Source: Candidatus Latescibacterota bacterium
GTDB lineage: Bacteria > Krumholzibacteriota > Krumholzibacteriia > JACNKJ01
Assembly: GCA_020633725.1 (NCBI GenBank)
Contig: JACKDC010000006.1
Location: forward strand, 62,001 to 126,000
DNA: 64,000 nt
Direction: 5' to 3'
Of this stretch, positions 25,692 through 34,188 are shown piece by piece. The notes beneath the pieces were generated by a model. The model made no database searches. It worked only from the letters and a program-made list of their open reading frames with translations, and had not been told where the DNA came from. Every line of letters begins with the position of its first letter. The first letter of the stretch is position 1. Position numbers and translations under genes: made by a program.

Positions 25692-27008
25692 CTAGCGCCG
25701 GCGGGACCGGCGCTTGCCTGACGCTGCCGCGCCGCCCTCGTCGTTCAGCTTGAGGATGCGGCGGGCCAGATCGCTCGGGAAGGCCTTCTCCGTGGAGTCG
25801 TCGGCGACTTCGCGGGTGCGGCTCAGCTCGTCCTTGCTGGTGATGGCGGGGCCGGCGGGCTGCCCGTCCTCGTCGTCGTGCCAGCCGCCCGCGTCCCGGC
25901 GGGGACGCTCCTCGCCGTCACCCTCGTGGCGACGCGGACGGTCCCCCCGGCCGGGGCCACGGCCGCGGCGGTCGTCGCGCCCGCGCCCGGAGCGCTCGCG
26001 GCGGGGGCCGCGGTCGTCGTCGCGATGGGCGCGCTGGTGACGCTCGCCATCGTCCTCGCGCTCGCGCGGCCGCTCGTCGCGGGGCGCGCTGTCATGCCCA
26101 TGGGAATGGGTCTCCTCCCGGGCCTCTCCCTGCATGTCGTCCTGACCGTTGCGACGTCCCTGCCGGCCACGCCCACCGCGGCGTCCCCCGCGGCGACCGC
26201 GGCTGCGGCGGGTGCGCTCCTCGCCGTCGCCGTCGCCCTCGCTCTCCCGCTCCTGCTCGCGCCAGAGCGCGAGGGCGGCTTCCTCGTCGGGGTCGGTGTC
26301 GTCGTCGAAGGCCATGCGCTGGGCGCGGAAGCCGGGATCGGGGACGCGGTCGTAGGCGGTCTCGTCCTCGTGGTCCGTGTCGGGGCTGGCGCCCTCGGGC
26401 GCCACCACCACGCGGCGACGGGAGCCGCGGCCCACGGTGTAGGTGCTCAGGCCCTCGCGGTCGGCCAGGGCCAGGTGCACGATGCGGCGGTCCTGCGCGC
26501 TCATGGGGTCGAGCGTCACGCTGCGGTTCTCGTCGAGGGCGAGCTGCGCGGCCTCCTCGGCCTTCTCGGTGAGGCCGGCTTCGCGGCGGGCGCGGTAGTC
26601 GCCCACGTCGATGTTCACGACCTGATTGCGGCCCTGACGCGCCGCGATGATGCGCTGCGACACGTGGCGCAGGGCGTCGAGGGTCTGGCCGCGGCGGCCG
26701 ATGAGCAGGCCGTCGTCGTCGGGGGCGTCGATGCGGATGTCCGTCTCCTCGCCCGACTGCTGCACCTTGAGGTCGAACTTCACGTCCATCAGCTCGAGCA
26801 GGGTGCGGACCACGTCGGCGGGGGCCGCCTCGCCGTCCTCGAGCGCGCGCAGGCGCAGGCGTACGGGCTTGCCGCCGAGGCCCAGGAAGCCGCGGCCGCC
26901 CTCGTCGAGAACCTCCATGGACACCTGGTCGCGGCGGAGGCTCAAGCTGGCAAGACCCTTGGCGAGGGCGTCGTCCTTGGTCTTGCCTTCCACGTCGATG
27001 CTTCTCAT
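25692..27008 (-). CDS. khpB: RNA-binding protein KhpB/Jag with long charged C-terminal tail
   Basis: 438 aa. Jag-N domain (1-50; EGKTKDDALAKGLASLSL, GFLGLGGKPVRLR), KH domain (~70-145; IGRRGQTLDALRHVSQRI) and R3H domain (~150-210; RRIVHLALADREGLSTYTVG). These bind RNA and, in other bacteria, affect division and cell-wall synthesis. The remaining ~210 residues are low-complexity: Arg/Gly, Asp/Arg and Glu-rich repeats with a His-rich HSHGHD spot, ending in a helix (AFPSDLARRILKLNDEG) and RRSRRR. Most homologues end soon after R3H. AAGGAGTG precedes the ATG. The position between yidC and mnmE is the usual one. Confidence 0.93.
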   Translation of the reverse strand: MRSIDVEGKTKDDALAKGLASLSLRRDQVSMEVLDEGGRGFLGLGGKPVRLRLRALEDGEAAPADVVRTLLELMDVKFDLKVQQSGEETDIRIDAPDDDGLLIGRRGQTLDALRHVSQRIIAARQGRNQVVNIDVGDYRARREAGLTEKAEEAAQLALDENRSVTLDPMSAQDRRIVHLALADREGLSTYTVGRGSRRRVVVAPEGASPDTDHEDETAYDRVPDPGFRAQRMAFDDDTDPDEEAALALWREQERESEGDGDGEERTRRSRGRRGGRRGGRGRQGRRNGQDDMQGEAREETHSHGHDSAPRDERPREREDDGERHQRAHRDDDRGPRRERSGRGRDDRRGRGPGRGDRPRRHEGDGEERPRRDAGGWHDDEDGQPAGPAITSKDELSRTREVADDSTEKAFPSDLARRILKLNDEGGAAASGKRRSRRR

Positions 27009-27016
27009 TTCACTCC

Positions 27017-28777
27017 TTAGGCGCCGGCGCTGATGACGCGCGGCTTATCCAGGCCCTTGTGGATGTAGTACTGCTGGACGGCCTGGAGGATGTTGTTGAC
27101 CAGCCAGTAGAGGACGAGCCCCGAGGGCATGCGGTAGAAGATGAACGTCATGAAGATGGGCATGATCTTGTTCATGGCCGCCATCTGGCCCGCCTGGGGG
27201 CTCTCCGCGCCCATGCCCATGCCCGAGCCGCCCAGCTTCTGCTGGACCCACATGGAAAGGCCCATGAGGATGGGCAGGACGCTGATCGAGTTGTCGATGA
27301 ACCCGCCGAGCAACGGCAGGTTGAAGGGCAGGTGGTAGACGACGTCCATGTTGGACAGGTCGTCGATCCACAGCATGAAGCCCGCGCCCCGCAGCTCCAC
27401 CGCGCCGCGCAGGACGCGATAGAGCGCAAAGAACACCGGCATCTGCAGCAGCATGGGCAGGCATCCGCCCAGCGGGTTGACGCCCGCCTGCTTGTAGAGC
27501 TCCAGGGTCTCCTTGTTCAGCCGCTCGCGGTCGCCCTTGTACTTCTCCTGAAGGGCCTTGAGCTGCGGCTGAATGGCCTGCATCTCCTTCATCGACTTGA
27601 GGCTCTTGTGGCTCAGCCGATAGAAGAGGACCTTCGTGAACAGCGACAACAGGATGATGATGACGCCGTAGTTCGGGATGAAGCGGCTGAGGAAGTCCAT
27701 GAGCCACTTGATGGCAAGGCTGATGGGTCGGATCAGCTTGCCCAGATCGACCAGGTGCTCGAGGCCGCGGCCATGCGCCTTCAACGTGTCGAAGAGCAGC
27801 GGCCCGGCGTAGACCTTGAACTGCGCCGCATAGCGGCCGGGCTGGCCGTTCAGCGGATAGTGCGCCCGCCAGCCCAGGGCGTCCCTGGACTCGTCGCCCA
27901 CGAGGATCGCCTGCCCGGTCTCGAGCTGCACGGGCACCAGGGCCGCCAGGAAGTACTTGTTCTTGGTGGCCACCCACTGGACCGTGCCCTCCTCCGAGCG
28001 CTGGGCGGGGGCGCGCTCGCCCTCCCCGTGCTTGAAGTTGCGCAGACCCTTCTTCTCCTGCTGCTCGCCCACGCGGAAGACGCTCTGGAACGAGCGCAGG
28101 TCGTCCTTGCGGTTCTTCTCCGTGACCTCGATGCCAGGGCTCCAGTCGAGGGTCACGCCATCGGCGCCGGCCAGGGCGCCGCGCAGGGTGGCGTCGATGC
28201 CCAGGGAGACGTCGTAGCTGTTGCCCTTGAAGCCGTAGCGCTTGATCAGCTCGCCACCCTCGGCGTCGCTGAGGCGGAAGCGCAGCGACGCCTCCTCCTC
28301 GCCCTTGAGGGTGAGCTTGCCGCCGGACGGCGGGTCGAGCAGGGCGAAGCCGGCGCCGGCGGTGCGGAAGGGGCCGCCGGGCAGATCCAGGTCGACGCCG
28401 AGGACGGAGACGGTATCCCCCTCGGCGACGTCACCGATCAGCTCGACGTAGTCGGAGGCGACACCGGCGTAGTCCAGCAACTCGATGCGCCGGAGGACCG
28501 CGCCGCGCGAGTCCAGGAGGTAGCGCGCGTGTTCGGTCTCCACCACCACCTGCTGGCGGGGGGCCGACTCCACGCTGGGCGCCGCGCCGGTTTCGACGGG
28601 CGGCGTCGCGGGTTCGTCCGTCGAGGCGGGCGGCGGCGTCACGCTCTCGATGGTGGCGAGCGAGTCCATCGCCAGCGTCTGCTCGGGCGCCTTCTTGGAG
28701 AAGCGCGACATCCAGAGCGACCACAGCACGAGCAGCAGGAAGATCAGCGCGAAGCCGATACGGGTATTGCGATCCAT
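27017..28777 (-). CDS. yidC: Membrane protein insertase YidC
   Basis: 586 aa. N-terminal membrane helix (~6-24), a Pro/Thr-rich linker, a large periplasmic beta-sandwich domain as in Gram-negative YidC, then five C-terminal helices with the core motifs YGVIIILLSLFTKVLFYRL, KEMQAIQPQLKALQEKYKGD and NPLGGCLPMLLQMPVFFALY, ending with MTFIFYRMPSGLVLYWLVNN. It inserts membrane proteins alone or with SecYEG. AGAGGTCGC precedes the ATG. The periplasmic domain supports a Gram-negative envelope. It is part of the rpmH-rnpA-yidD-yidC-khpB cluster. Confidence 0.97.
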   Translation of the reverse strand: MDRNTRIGFALIFLLLVLWSLWMSRFSKKAPEQTLAMDSLATIESVTPPPASTDEPATPPVETGAAPSVESAPRQQVVVETEHARYLLDSRGAVLRRIELLDYAGVASDYVELIGDVAEGDTVSVLGVDLDLPGGPFRTAGAGFALLDPPSGGKLTLKGEEEASLRFRLSDAEGGELIKRYGFKGNSYDVSLGIDATLRGALAGADGVTLDWSPGIEVTEKNRKDDLRSFQSVFRVGEQQEKKGLRNFKHGEGERAPAQRSEEGTVQWVATKNKYFLAALVPVQLETGQAILVGDESRDALGWRAHYPLNGQPGRYAAQFKVYAGPLLFDTLKAHGRGLEHLVDLGKLIRPISLAIKWLMDFLSRFIPNYGVIIILLSLFTKVLFYRLSHKSLKSMKEMQAIQPQLKALQEKYKGDRERLNKETLELYKQAGVNPLGGCLPMLLQMPVFFALYRVLRGAVELRGAGFMLWIDDLSNMDVVYHLPFNLPLLGGFIDNSISVLPILMGLSMWVQQKLGGSGMGMGAESPQAGQMAAMNKIMPIFMTFIFYRMPSGLVLYWLVNNILQAVQQYYIHKGLDKPRVISAGA

Positions 28778-28810
28778 GCGACCTCTTGCGAGATCCGCCG
28801 ACCCGAGGCC

Positions 28811-29029
28811 CTAGTCGGGCACCGGGTCGTTCCCGCCGGCGGTGAAGGGGTGGCAGCGCGCCACCCGCCGCACGGCGAGAACGCTTCCCTTGAAGGCTCC
28901 ATGTCGCTCGAGGGCCTGCTCCGCATAGTGGGAGCAGGAGGGGTAGTAGCGACAAGTATCGGGAAGGACGGGCGAGAGGAACTTGCGGTAAGCCCGGACG
29001 AGGAAGAGGAGAGGCCTAGCGAGCATCAT
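28811..29029 (-). CDS. yidD: Membrane protein insertion efficiency factor YidD
   Basis: 72 aa. Family signature present: LVRAYRKFLSPVLP, CRYYPSCSHYAEQALERHG, VLAVRRVARCHPF and GGNDPVP. An amphipathic N-terminal helix places it at the inner membrane face, where it helps YidC insertion. It overlaps rnpA by 14 bases and precedes yidC by 33 bases. The double ATG at 29029/29026 has AGGAACG upstream; either could be used. Confidence 0.95.
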   Translation of the reverse strand: MMLARPLLFLVRAYRKFLSPVLPDTCRYYPSCSHYAEQALERHGAFKGSVLAVRRVARCHPFTAGGNDPVPD

Positions 29030-29396
29030 CGTTCCTGCTCATCGATTCCGATAGGAGTTCCAAGCGGGTCAGCAGTTTCTCGAGTTCGCCGGCGACCTCG
29101 GGGCTCTTGCTTCCCTCGATCCCGGCACGGGCGACCAGAATGTAGGCCCCGCCGCAGCGGAGCCTGCCCAGGTGAAGACGAAACGCTTCCCTCATGAGCC
29201 GTTTGGCGCGGTTTCGTCTGACCGCGTTGCCGACCTTGCGGCTCGCCACGGCGGCGAAGGCCATGGGCGCCTCCGGCTCATCGTGAAAAAGGATGATCCG
29301 CTGGCCGACGGCTCGACGTCCCGACGCATAGACGGACTTGAAGCGTCCAGGGGGGATCTTCCCCACCTTGCGTTGGTCGGACGCCACCGGGGCCAT
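29016..29396 (-). CDS. rnpA: Ribonuclease P protein component
   Basis: 126 aa basic protein that supports the RNase P RNA in tRNA 5' processing. The family signature is MAFAAVASRKVGNAVRRNRA followed by KRLMREAFRLH; upstream GRFKSVYASGRRAVG also fits. It lies nine bases after rpmH, the universal arrangement, and overlaps yidD. The ribosome site is weak (CCAGGC), consistent with coupling to rpmH translation. Confidence 0.96.
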   Translation of the reverse strand: MAPVASDQRKVGKIPPGRFKSVYASGRRAVGQRIILFHDEPEAPMAFAAVASRKVGNAVRRNRAKRLMREAFRLHLGRLRCGGAYILVARAGIEGSKSPEVAGELEKLLTRLELLSESMSRNDDAR

Positions 29397-29405
29397 GCCT
29401 GGGGA

Positions 29406-29540
29406 TCAGACGGACAGACGCTTGCGACCCTTGGCGCGGCGGGCGCTGAGTACGGCCCGGCCCGCCTTGGTGCTCATGCGCTTGCGGAAGCCGTGCTTGC
29501 GCTTGCGCTTGAGGTTGCTGGGCTGGAAGGTCCTTTTCAA
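29406..29540 (-). CDS. rpmH: Ribosomal protein L34
   Basis: 44 aa, highly basic: FQPSNLKRKRKHGFRKRM, STKAGRAVLSARRAKGRKRL. The start is TTG at 29540, read as Met to give the canonical MKRTFQPS; a very strong AAGGAGGT lies five bases before it. No ATG is available in the right place. It is the first leftward gene from the origin. Confidence 0.96.
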   Translation of the reverse strand: MKRTFQPSNLKRKRKHGFRKRMSTKAGRAVLSARRAKGRKRLSV

Positions 29541-29589
29541 GGCTAACCTCCTTCAACAAAGTGGCTTAACTTAAAGACCCTCAAGGAGG

Positions 29590-29928
29590 AAGTCAAGAGC
29601 AAAACGGGGGGCTGTGGAAAGCTCTTAACGGTCTTTCGGAGCGGGATTCGCAACCTGTTGTTTACAGGTGTCTTGTGACTTTTTCCACAGGCCTGACCCT
29701 TTTTCGTTGAATCTTCACAGTCGCCTTTGCTAGGTTGGACCTGCCCGCATTTCGCCGGGTGACAGGCCTGTCGCTCCCGACCTTTTCCACTTTTCAACAA
29801 AGTGCTGTGGGTAATCCGCACCGACCGGAGTGTGGATAAGTCTGTGCGTACCTGTGGTTTATATCTGTAAGCCATTGTTTTGGTTTTGTTTGTGTGGTTT
29901 TCCACGAAGTGGATAACGGAGGTCTGGC
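29590..29928. other. Predicted chromosomal origin (oriC) between rpmH and dnaA
   Basis: This is the point where coding strands diverge. DnaA-box-like 9-mers: perfect TTATCCACA (29839-29831, minus), TTTTCCACA (29681-29689), CTTTCCACA (29621-29613, minus), TTACCCACA (29814-29806, minus), TTTTCCACT (29783-29791) and TTATCCACT (29916-29908, minus, beside the dnaA ribosome site). A T/A-rich run (29856-29900) between the perfect box and dnaA is the best candidate for the unwinding element. The whole gap is far more AT-rich than its surroundings. The box overlapping the dnaA leader suggests DnaA autorepression. Confidence 0.85.
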
Positions 29929-31323
29929 GTGACGACCACCCAGGACACGGACAACGCCCTGCTCTGGGAGCGCATCCTCGAGGCCGTGCAGGCAGAGGTC
30001 AACAACCAGTGCTACCGGACCTGGTTCCTCCCCACCCGCCTGGCCCGCGTCGAGGACGGGACGCTCTACATCGAGGGGCCCAACCAGTTCTTCATGGACT
30101 GGCTGTCCGAGCACCATCTGGCCACCCTCCAGGCGGCCAGCGCGAAGATCCTGGGTCGGCCGGCGGAGCTGGAGTTCATCACCCGGGGCGTCAACGGCGG
30201 CGATGGCCAGTCAGAGCGGAAGGACCGGAAGAGCCACGTGAGCTTCTTCCGCCGCTACAGCCCGCCGCCGAGCAAGAGCGGTGGGCTCAAGCTCAATCCC
30301 ACCTACAGCTTCGAGGAGTTCGTCGTCGGCCAGAACAACCGCATGGCCCATGCGGCGAGCCTCGCGGTGGCGGAGAAGCTGGGGCGGGTCTACAACCCGC
30401 TGTTCATCTACGGAGGCGTGGGCCTGGGCAAGACCCATCTGGCGCAGGCCGTGGCGCACTTCGTCCTGGCGGAGCACAAGAAGGCCAAGGTGTTCTACGC
30501 GTCCACCGAGTCCTTCATGAACGAGCTGATCTTCTCGATCCGTCAGGGCAAGACGCTCGAGTTCAAGAACAAGTACCGGAACGTGGACCTGCTGATCATC
30601 GACGACATCCACTTCCTGGCCGGCAAGGAGAGCACGCAGGAGGAGTTCTTCCACACCTTCAACGCGCTGCACGATTCCAGCAAGCAGATCGTGGTGACCA
30701 GCGACCGGGCGCCGAAGGACATCCGCGAGCTGGAGGAGCGCTTGGTGAGCCGCTTCGAGTGGGGGCTCATCGCCGACATCCAGCCCCCGGATCTCGAGAC
30801 CCGCATGGCGATCCTGCGCAAGAAGATCGAGAAGGACAACATCAGCATCGGCGATGACGTGCTCTTCCTCATCGCCGAGAGCGTGCGGAGCAACATCCGC
30901 GAGCTGGAGGGCAGCCTGATCCGCCTGCTCGCCTTCTCCGGCCTGACCAACAGCAAGATCGACATCGACCTGGCCAGGGAAGTGCTCAAGGACTTCGTGA
31001 AGGCGGCGCCGCGCGAGCCCAACCTGCAGGACATCCAGCGGGTCGTCGCCCAGCGCTTCGACGTCTCGGTGGACCTGCTCAAGTCCAGCAAGCGCAGCAG
31101 CTTCGTCGTGCTCCCGCGGCAGGTGGCGATCTACCTGGCCCGGGACCTCACCGAGAAGAGCCTCAGCGAGATCGGACGCGAGTTCGGCGGCCGCGACCAC
31201 AGCACCGTTCTGCACGCCTGCCGCAAGATCGCCAAGCAGATCAAGGACGACCACGATCTGCGCAACACCCTCACGGAGCTGCAGCAGCAGTTCCGCGTCC
31301 AGTCGCCCAGTAATCCCCAGTGA
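29929..31323 (+). CDS. dnaA: Chromosomal replication initiator protein DnaA
   Basis: 464 aa. Domain I (LLWERILEAVQAEVNNQCYRTWF), short linker, AAA+ domain III beginning NPTYSFEEFVVGQNNRMAHAAS (Walker A GGVGLGKTHL; Walker B LLIIDDIHFLAGK; arginine finger region RLVSRFEWGL) and DNA-binding domain IV with the signature GREFGGRDHSTVLHACRKI. GTG start with GGAGG six bases upstream. Length is normal. It opens the rightward dnaA-dnaN-recF-dciA-gyrB-gyrA-rex run. Confidence 0.98.
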   Translation: MTTTQDTDNALLWERILEAVQAEVNNQCYRTWFLPTRLARVEDGTLYIEGPNQFFMDWLSEHHLATLQAASAKILGRPAELEFITRGVNGGDGQSERKDRKSHVSFFRRYSPPPSKSGGLKLNPTYSFEEFVVGQNNRMAHAASLAVAEKLGRVYNPLFIYGGVGLGKTHLAQAVAHFVLAEHKKAKVFYASTESFMNELIFSIRQGKTLEFKNKYRNVDLLIIDDIHFLAGKESTQEEFFHTFNALHDSSKQIVVTSDRAPKDIRELEERLVSRFEWGLIADIQPPDLETRMAILRKKIEKDNISIGDDVLFLIAESVRSNIRELEGSLIRLLAFSGLTNSKIDIDLAREVLKDFVKAAPREPNLQDIQRVVAQRFDVSVDLLKSSKRSSFVVLPRQVAIYLARDLTEKSLSEIGREFGGRDHSTVLHACRKIAKQIKDDHDLRNTLTELQQQFRVQSPSNPQ

Positions 31324-31603
31324 CCGGTGGAAACCCCGTGGACAGCGCTTTGGAAAACCGTCGCCCGTGGATACAGCCCTCGATCTTCCACCGCGAAGAC
31401 CCCGCGCCGGGAACTCGCAGTGGACAAGCCGAGGGCCCGCAGAACCGCGGAAAATGGGGGATTGCCAAGTCGCGCCCATGGTTTTACACATTGTGCACAG
31501 CCCCTATCACTGCTTCTGCACTTCTTCTAAAACAGGGAGAAGAGGGATGACCCCGAGCCCGGAGCCCGCCCGGAACGACGCAACGCCAGCAGGAGGTCTT
31601 GGA
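31324..31603. promoter_or_regulatory. dnaA-dnaN intergenic region with further DnaA-box-like sites
   Basis: 280 bases with no convincing gene. Near-DnaA boxes: CGTGGACAG (31337-31345), CGTGGATAC (31366-31374), AGTGGACAA (31419-31427) and TTGTGCACA (31491-31499). Fluctuating AT content ends in an A/T-rich stretch (31484-31540). It may be a second half of a bipartite origin or DnaA control of dnaN. An ATG at 31547 is in frame with dnaN but the better start is 31604. Confidence 0.6.
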
Positions 31604-32716
31604 GTGAAGTTCACGCTGTCTCAGCCCGAACTGAGTCGGCTGGCCGGTCTGGCCGGGAACGTGGTGCCCAGCAAGTCGACGCTGCCCATCCTGTCCACGC
31701 TGCTCATCCGCGCGGAGAAGGACGGCGTGACCATCGCCGCCACGGACCTCGACCTGTCCATCCTGCTCAAGGTGGACGCGGACGTGGCCACCCCTGGCGC
31801 CATCGCGGTGCCCGCCCGCCGCTTCGCGGAGATCGTCCGCAAGCTCGAGGCGGTGGAGGTCACCCTCGAAGCCGTGGACGGCAGCCTGTCCATCCGCTGC
31901 GGTCGCGCCAAGTTCAAGATCCCGACCATGAACCCCGAGGACTTCCCGCGCCTGCCCGAGACCAAGGACGTGGAGACGTTCTCCGCGCCGGCCGGCGTGC
32001 TCAAGGGCATGATCCGCCGCACGCGCTACGCCGTTTCCACCGATCTCGCGCGGCCGTCGATGAACGGCATCTTCCTCGAGCTCGACAGCAAGCGCATCGC
32101 CATGGTGGCCACGGACGGCCATCGCCTCGCCTTCTGCGAGCGCGAGGAATCGCTGCCCGTGTCGTCGCAGAAGGGCGTGATCGTGCCGTCCAAGGCGCTG
32201 GACCAGCTCTTGCGACTCCTGCCCGAGGACGGCGAACTGGAGATGGGCATCGGCGAGAACCAGGCCTTCTTCCGCACCGACGGCGTGAGCCTGTTCACCC
32301 GACTGATCGAGGGGCCCTTCCCGAACTACCAGCAGGTCGTGCCCAAGAACAACGACCAGGAGCTGAGCATCAGCACGGACAGCCTGCTCATGGCCACGGA
32401 TCGCGTCTCCACGCTGGCGGCGAGCCTGACCACGAAGCAGATCAAGCTGGTGCTCGACGCGGACCAGCTGGTGCTGGAAGTGGCGAGCGCGGACATCGGC
32501 CAGGCGCGCGAGGAACTCGAGGCCAGCTACAGCGGCAAGTCGATGAGCATCGGCTACAACGCGACCTACCTGCTCGACATCCTCAAGCACGTGGGCAGCG
32601 ACGAGGTGCGCTTCAAGCTGGACCGACCGGACAACGCGGGGATCATCGAGCCCGGCGAGCAGTCCGAGGGCGAGCGCTACTTCAGCCTGCTGATGCCGCT
32701 CAAGCTCAGCGACTGA
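31604..32716 (+). CDS. dnaN: DNA polymerase III beta sliding clamp
   Basis: 370 aa, three-domain clamp. Start VKFTLSQPELSRLAGLAGNV matches the family; then PSKSTLPILSTLLIRA, the domain 2 segment MVATDGHRLAFCERE, VIVPSKALDQLLRLL, and domain 3 with SIGYNATYLLDILKHVGSDE and a C-terminal YFSLLMPLKLSD. GTG at 31604 has AGGAGG seven bases upstream; an in-frame ATG at 31547 would add a 19-residue Pro/Ala-rich leader not seen in clamps. recF follows after six bases. Confidence 0.97.
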   Translation: MKFTLSQPELSRLAGLAGNVVPSKSTLPILSTLLIRAEKDGVTIAATDLDLSILLKVDADVATPGAIAVPARRFAEIVRKLEAVEVTLEAVDGSLSIRCGRAKFKIPTMNPEDFPRLPETKDVETFSAPAGVLKGMIRRTRYAVSTDLARPSMNGIFLELDSKRIAMVATDGHRLAFCEREESLPVSSQKGVIVPSKALDQLLRLLPEDGELEMGIGENQAFFRTDGVSLFTRLIEGPFPNYQQVVPKNNDQELSISTDSLLMATDRVSTLAASLTTKQIKLVLDADQLVLEVASADIGQAREELEASYSGKSMSIGYNATYLLDILKHVGSDEVRFKLDRPDNAGIIEPGEQSEGERYFSLLMPLKLSD

Positions 32717-32722
32717 GCCGCG

Positions 32723-33820
32723 GTGCGCTACCTCGAGCTGCGTGCGGAGGGATGGCGCAACCTGGCTCCGTGCCGGCTGGAGTTCCATCCGGCGGTGAAC
32801 TTCATCCACGGCGCCAACGGCCAGGGCAAGACGAACCTGATCGAGGCGCTCCTCTACCTCGTCTCCGGGCGCAGCCACCGCCGCGCGCGCGACGAGGAAC
32901 TGGTGAACTTCGACGGGGAACACTACTTCCTCGCCGGCACCCTGGCCGACGACGGCGGCGGCGCGCTCCGCTTCGGCGCCTCTTGCCTGCGCGGAGGTCC
33001 CAAGAAGCTCACGCTGGATGGCGAGGAGGTGGCGCGGCTGGCGGACCTGATCGGCCTCACGGGGACGGTGATCTTCGGCCCGGGCGACGTGGAGCTGGTC
33101 ACGGGCGAACCGGAACTGCGCCGCCGCTTCCTGGACTACACCTTCGCCAAGACCGACCCGGCCTACCTGCGCCGACTGCTGGAACTCCGGCGCATCCTCA
33201 GGCAGCGCAACGCCCTCCTGCGCAGCGGCCGTGGCCGCGAACACCTGCGCCTCTGGACCGAGCGCCTGGCCGAGACCGGCGCCGCGCTCATCCTCGCCCG
33301 CCGCCGGGGCCTGGTGGATCTGGGCGCCGCCGCCGCCCGGTTCTACGCCCAGATGGGGCCTGCCGAGGAGGTCCTGGACCTCGGCTACCAGACCCGGATC
33401 AAGGGCGAGGACGAGCAAGCCCTGACGGCCTCCCTGGCCGCCGCGCTGGAGGCGCTCGAGAACTCTGAGTGGTTGAAAAAGCGCACGTTAGCCGGGCCCC
33501 AACGGGACGACATGGTGATTGACATCGGTGGCCGTAATGCCAGAAAATTTGCCTCGCAGGGTCAGAAGCGCTCTGCCGCCGTGGCCCTGAAGCTGGCTCA
33601 GGCGGAGTACCTGGCCAGGGTCCGGCGGGACCGGCCCATCGTCTTTCTGGATGACGTCTTCAGTGAACTCGACGGCGACCGCCGCGAGAAGCTCTGTCAC
33701 CTCGTCGGCCAGAACTACCAGACCTTCATCGCTGCGCCCCAGGTCGAGGACCTGCGCCGGGAGCTCTTCGCGGAACTGCGACTCTTCCGCGTGGACGCGG
33801 GCCGGATCACGGCGGCCTGA
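32723..33820 (+). CDS. recF: DNA replication and repair protein RecF
   Basis: 365 aa SMC-like ATPase that loads RecA at gaps. Walker A IHGANGQGKTNLIEALLYL, FGPGDVELVTGEPELRRRFL, LAGPQRDDM, signature ASQGQKRSAAVALKLAQAEY and Walker B PIVFLDDVFSELD. GTG start close behind dnaN. Codons between about 33462 and 33575 are noticeably less GC-biased than the rest of the gene, covering the LAGPQRDDM segment. Confidence 0.97.
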   Translation: MRYLELRAEGWRNLAPCRLEFHPAVNFIHGANGQGKTNLIEALLYLVSGRSHRRARDEELVNFDGEHYFLAGTLADDGGGALRFGASCLRGGPKKLTLDGEEVARLADLIGLTGTVIFGPGDVELVTGEPELRRRFLDYTFAKTDPAYLRRLLELRRILRQRNALLRSGRGREHLRLWTERLAETGAALILARRRGLVDLGAAAARFYAQMGPAEEVLDLGYQTRIKGEDEQALTASLAAALEALENSEWLKKRTLAGPQRDDMVIDIGGRNARKFASQGQKRSAAVALKLAQAEYLARVRRDRPIVFLDDVFSELDGDRREKLCHLVGQNYQTFIAAPQVEDLRRELFAELRLFRVDAGRITAA

Positions 33821-33837
33821 AGGACGAGGAGAATGGC

Positions 33838-34155
33838 GTGACCGAGCAGCGAGGCCGACGTCGACCCGATCAGCTCCGCCCGGCGAGCGAAGTGCTCGCG
33901 GGCGTTCTGGACAGCCTCGGCCTCGGACAGCGGCTGCGCGAGCGGGAGGCGGTGACACGCTGGAGTGACGTGGTGGGACCGGAGATCGCCCACCGCAGCC
34001 GCGCCCTGCGCATCCGCGACGGCGTCCTCTACGTGCAGGTGCAGAGCGCGGCCTGGAGTCAGGAGCTGCGCTTTCTCAAGGCGCAGCTCATTGGCCGCTT
34101 CGACGCGGTCATCGGGCCCGGGCTGGTCAAGGACATCCGATTCACGCAGCACTAG
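33838..34155 (+). CDS. dciA: DciA-like protein (DUF721), probable helicase-loading factor
   Basis: 105 aa. DUF721 core: ASEVLAGVLDSLGLGQRL, AVTRWSDVVGPEIAHRSRA, DGVLYVQVQSAAWSQELRFL and a basic tail with IGPGLVKDIRF. DciA proteins load the replicative helicase DnaB in bacteria without DnaC/DnaI, and a recF-dciA-gyrB order is common. GTG start 17 bases after recF. No DnaC-like gene is present nearby. Confidence 0.9.
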   Translation: MTEQRGRRRPDQLRPASEVLAGVLDSLGLGQRLREREAVTRWSDVVGPEIAHRSRALRIRDGVLYVQVQSAAWSQELRFLKAQLIGRFDAVIGPGLVKDIRFTQH

Positions 34156-34188
34156 CCTCGCGGCGCGGCGGCGGAAGGTAGTCAGGGA

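Noticed and set aside
25920..26120. Tandem repeat array in the khpB tail
   Set aside because: It is low-complexity Arg/Asp coding sequence with irregular unit length, not a DNA repeat array.
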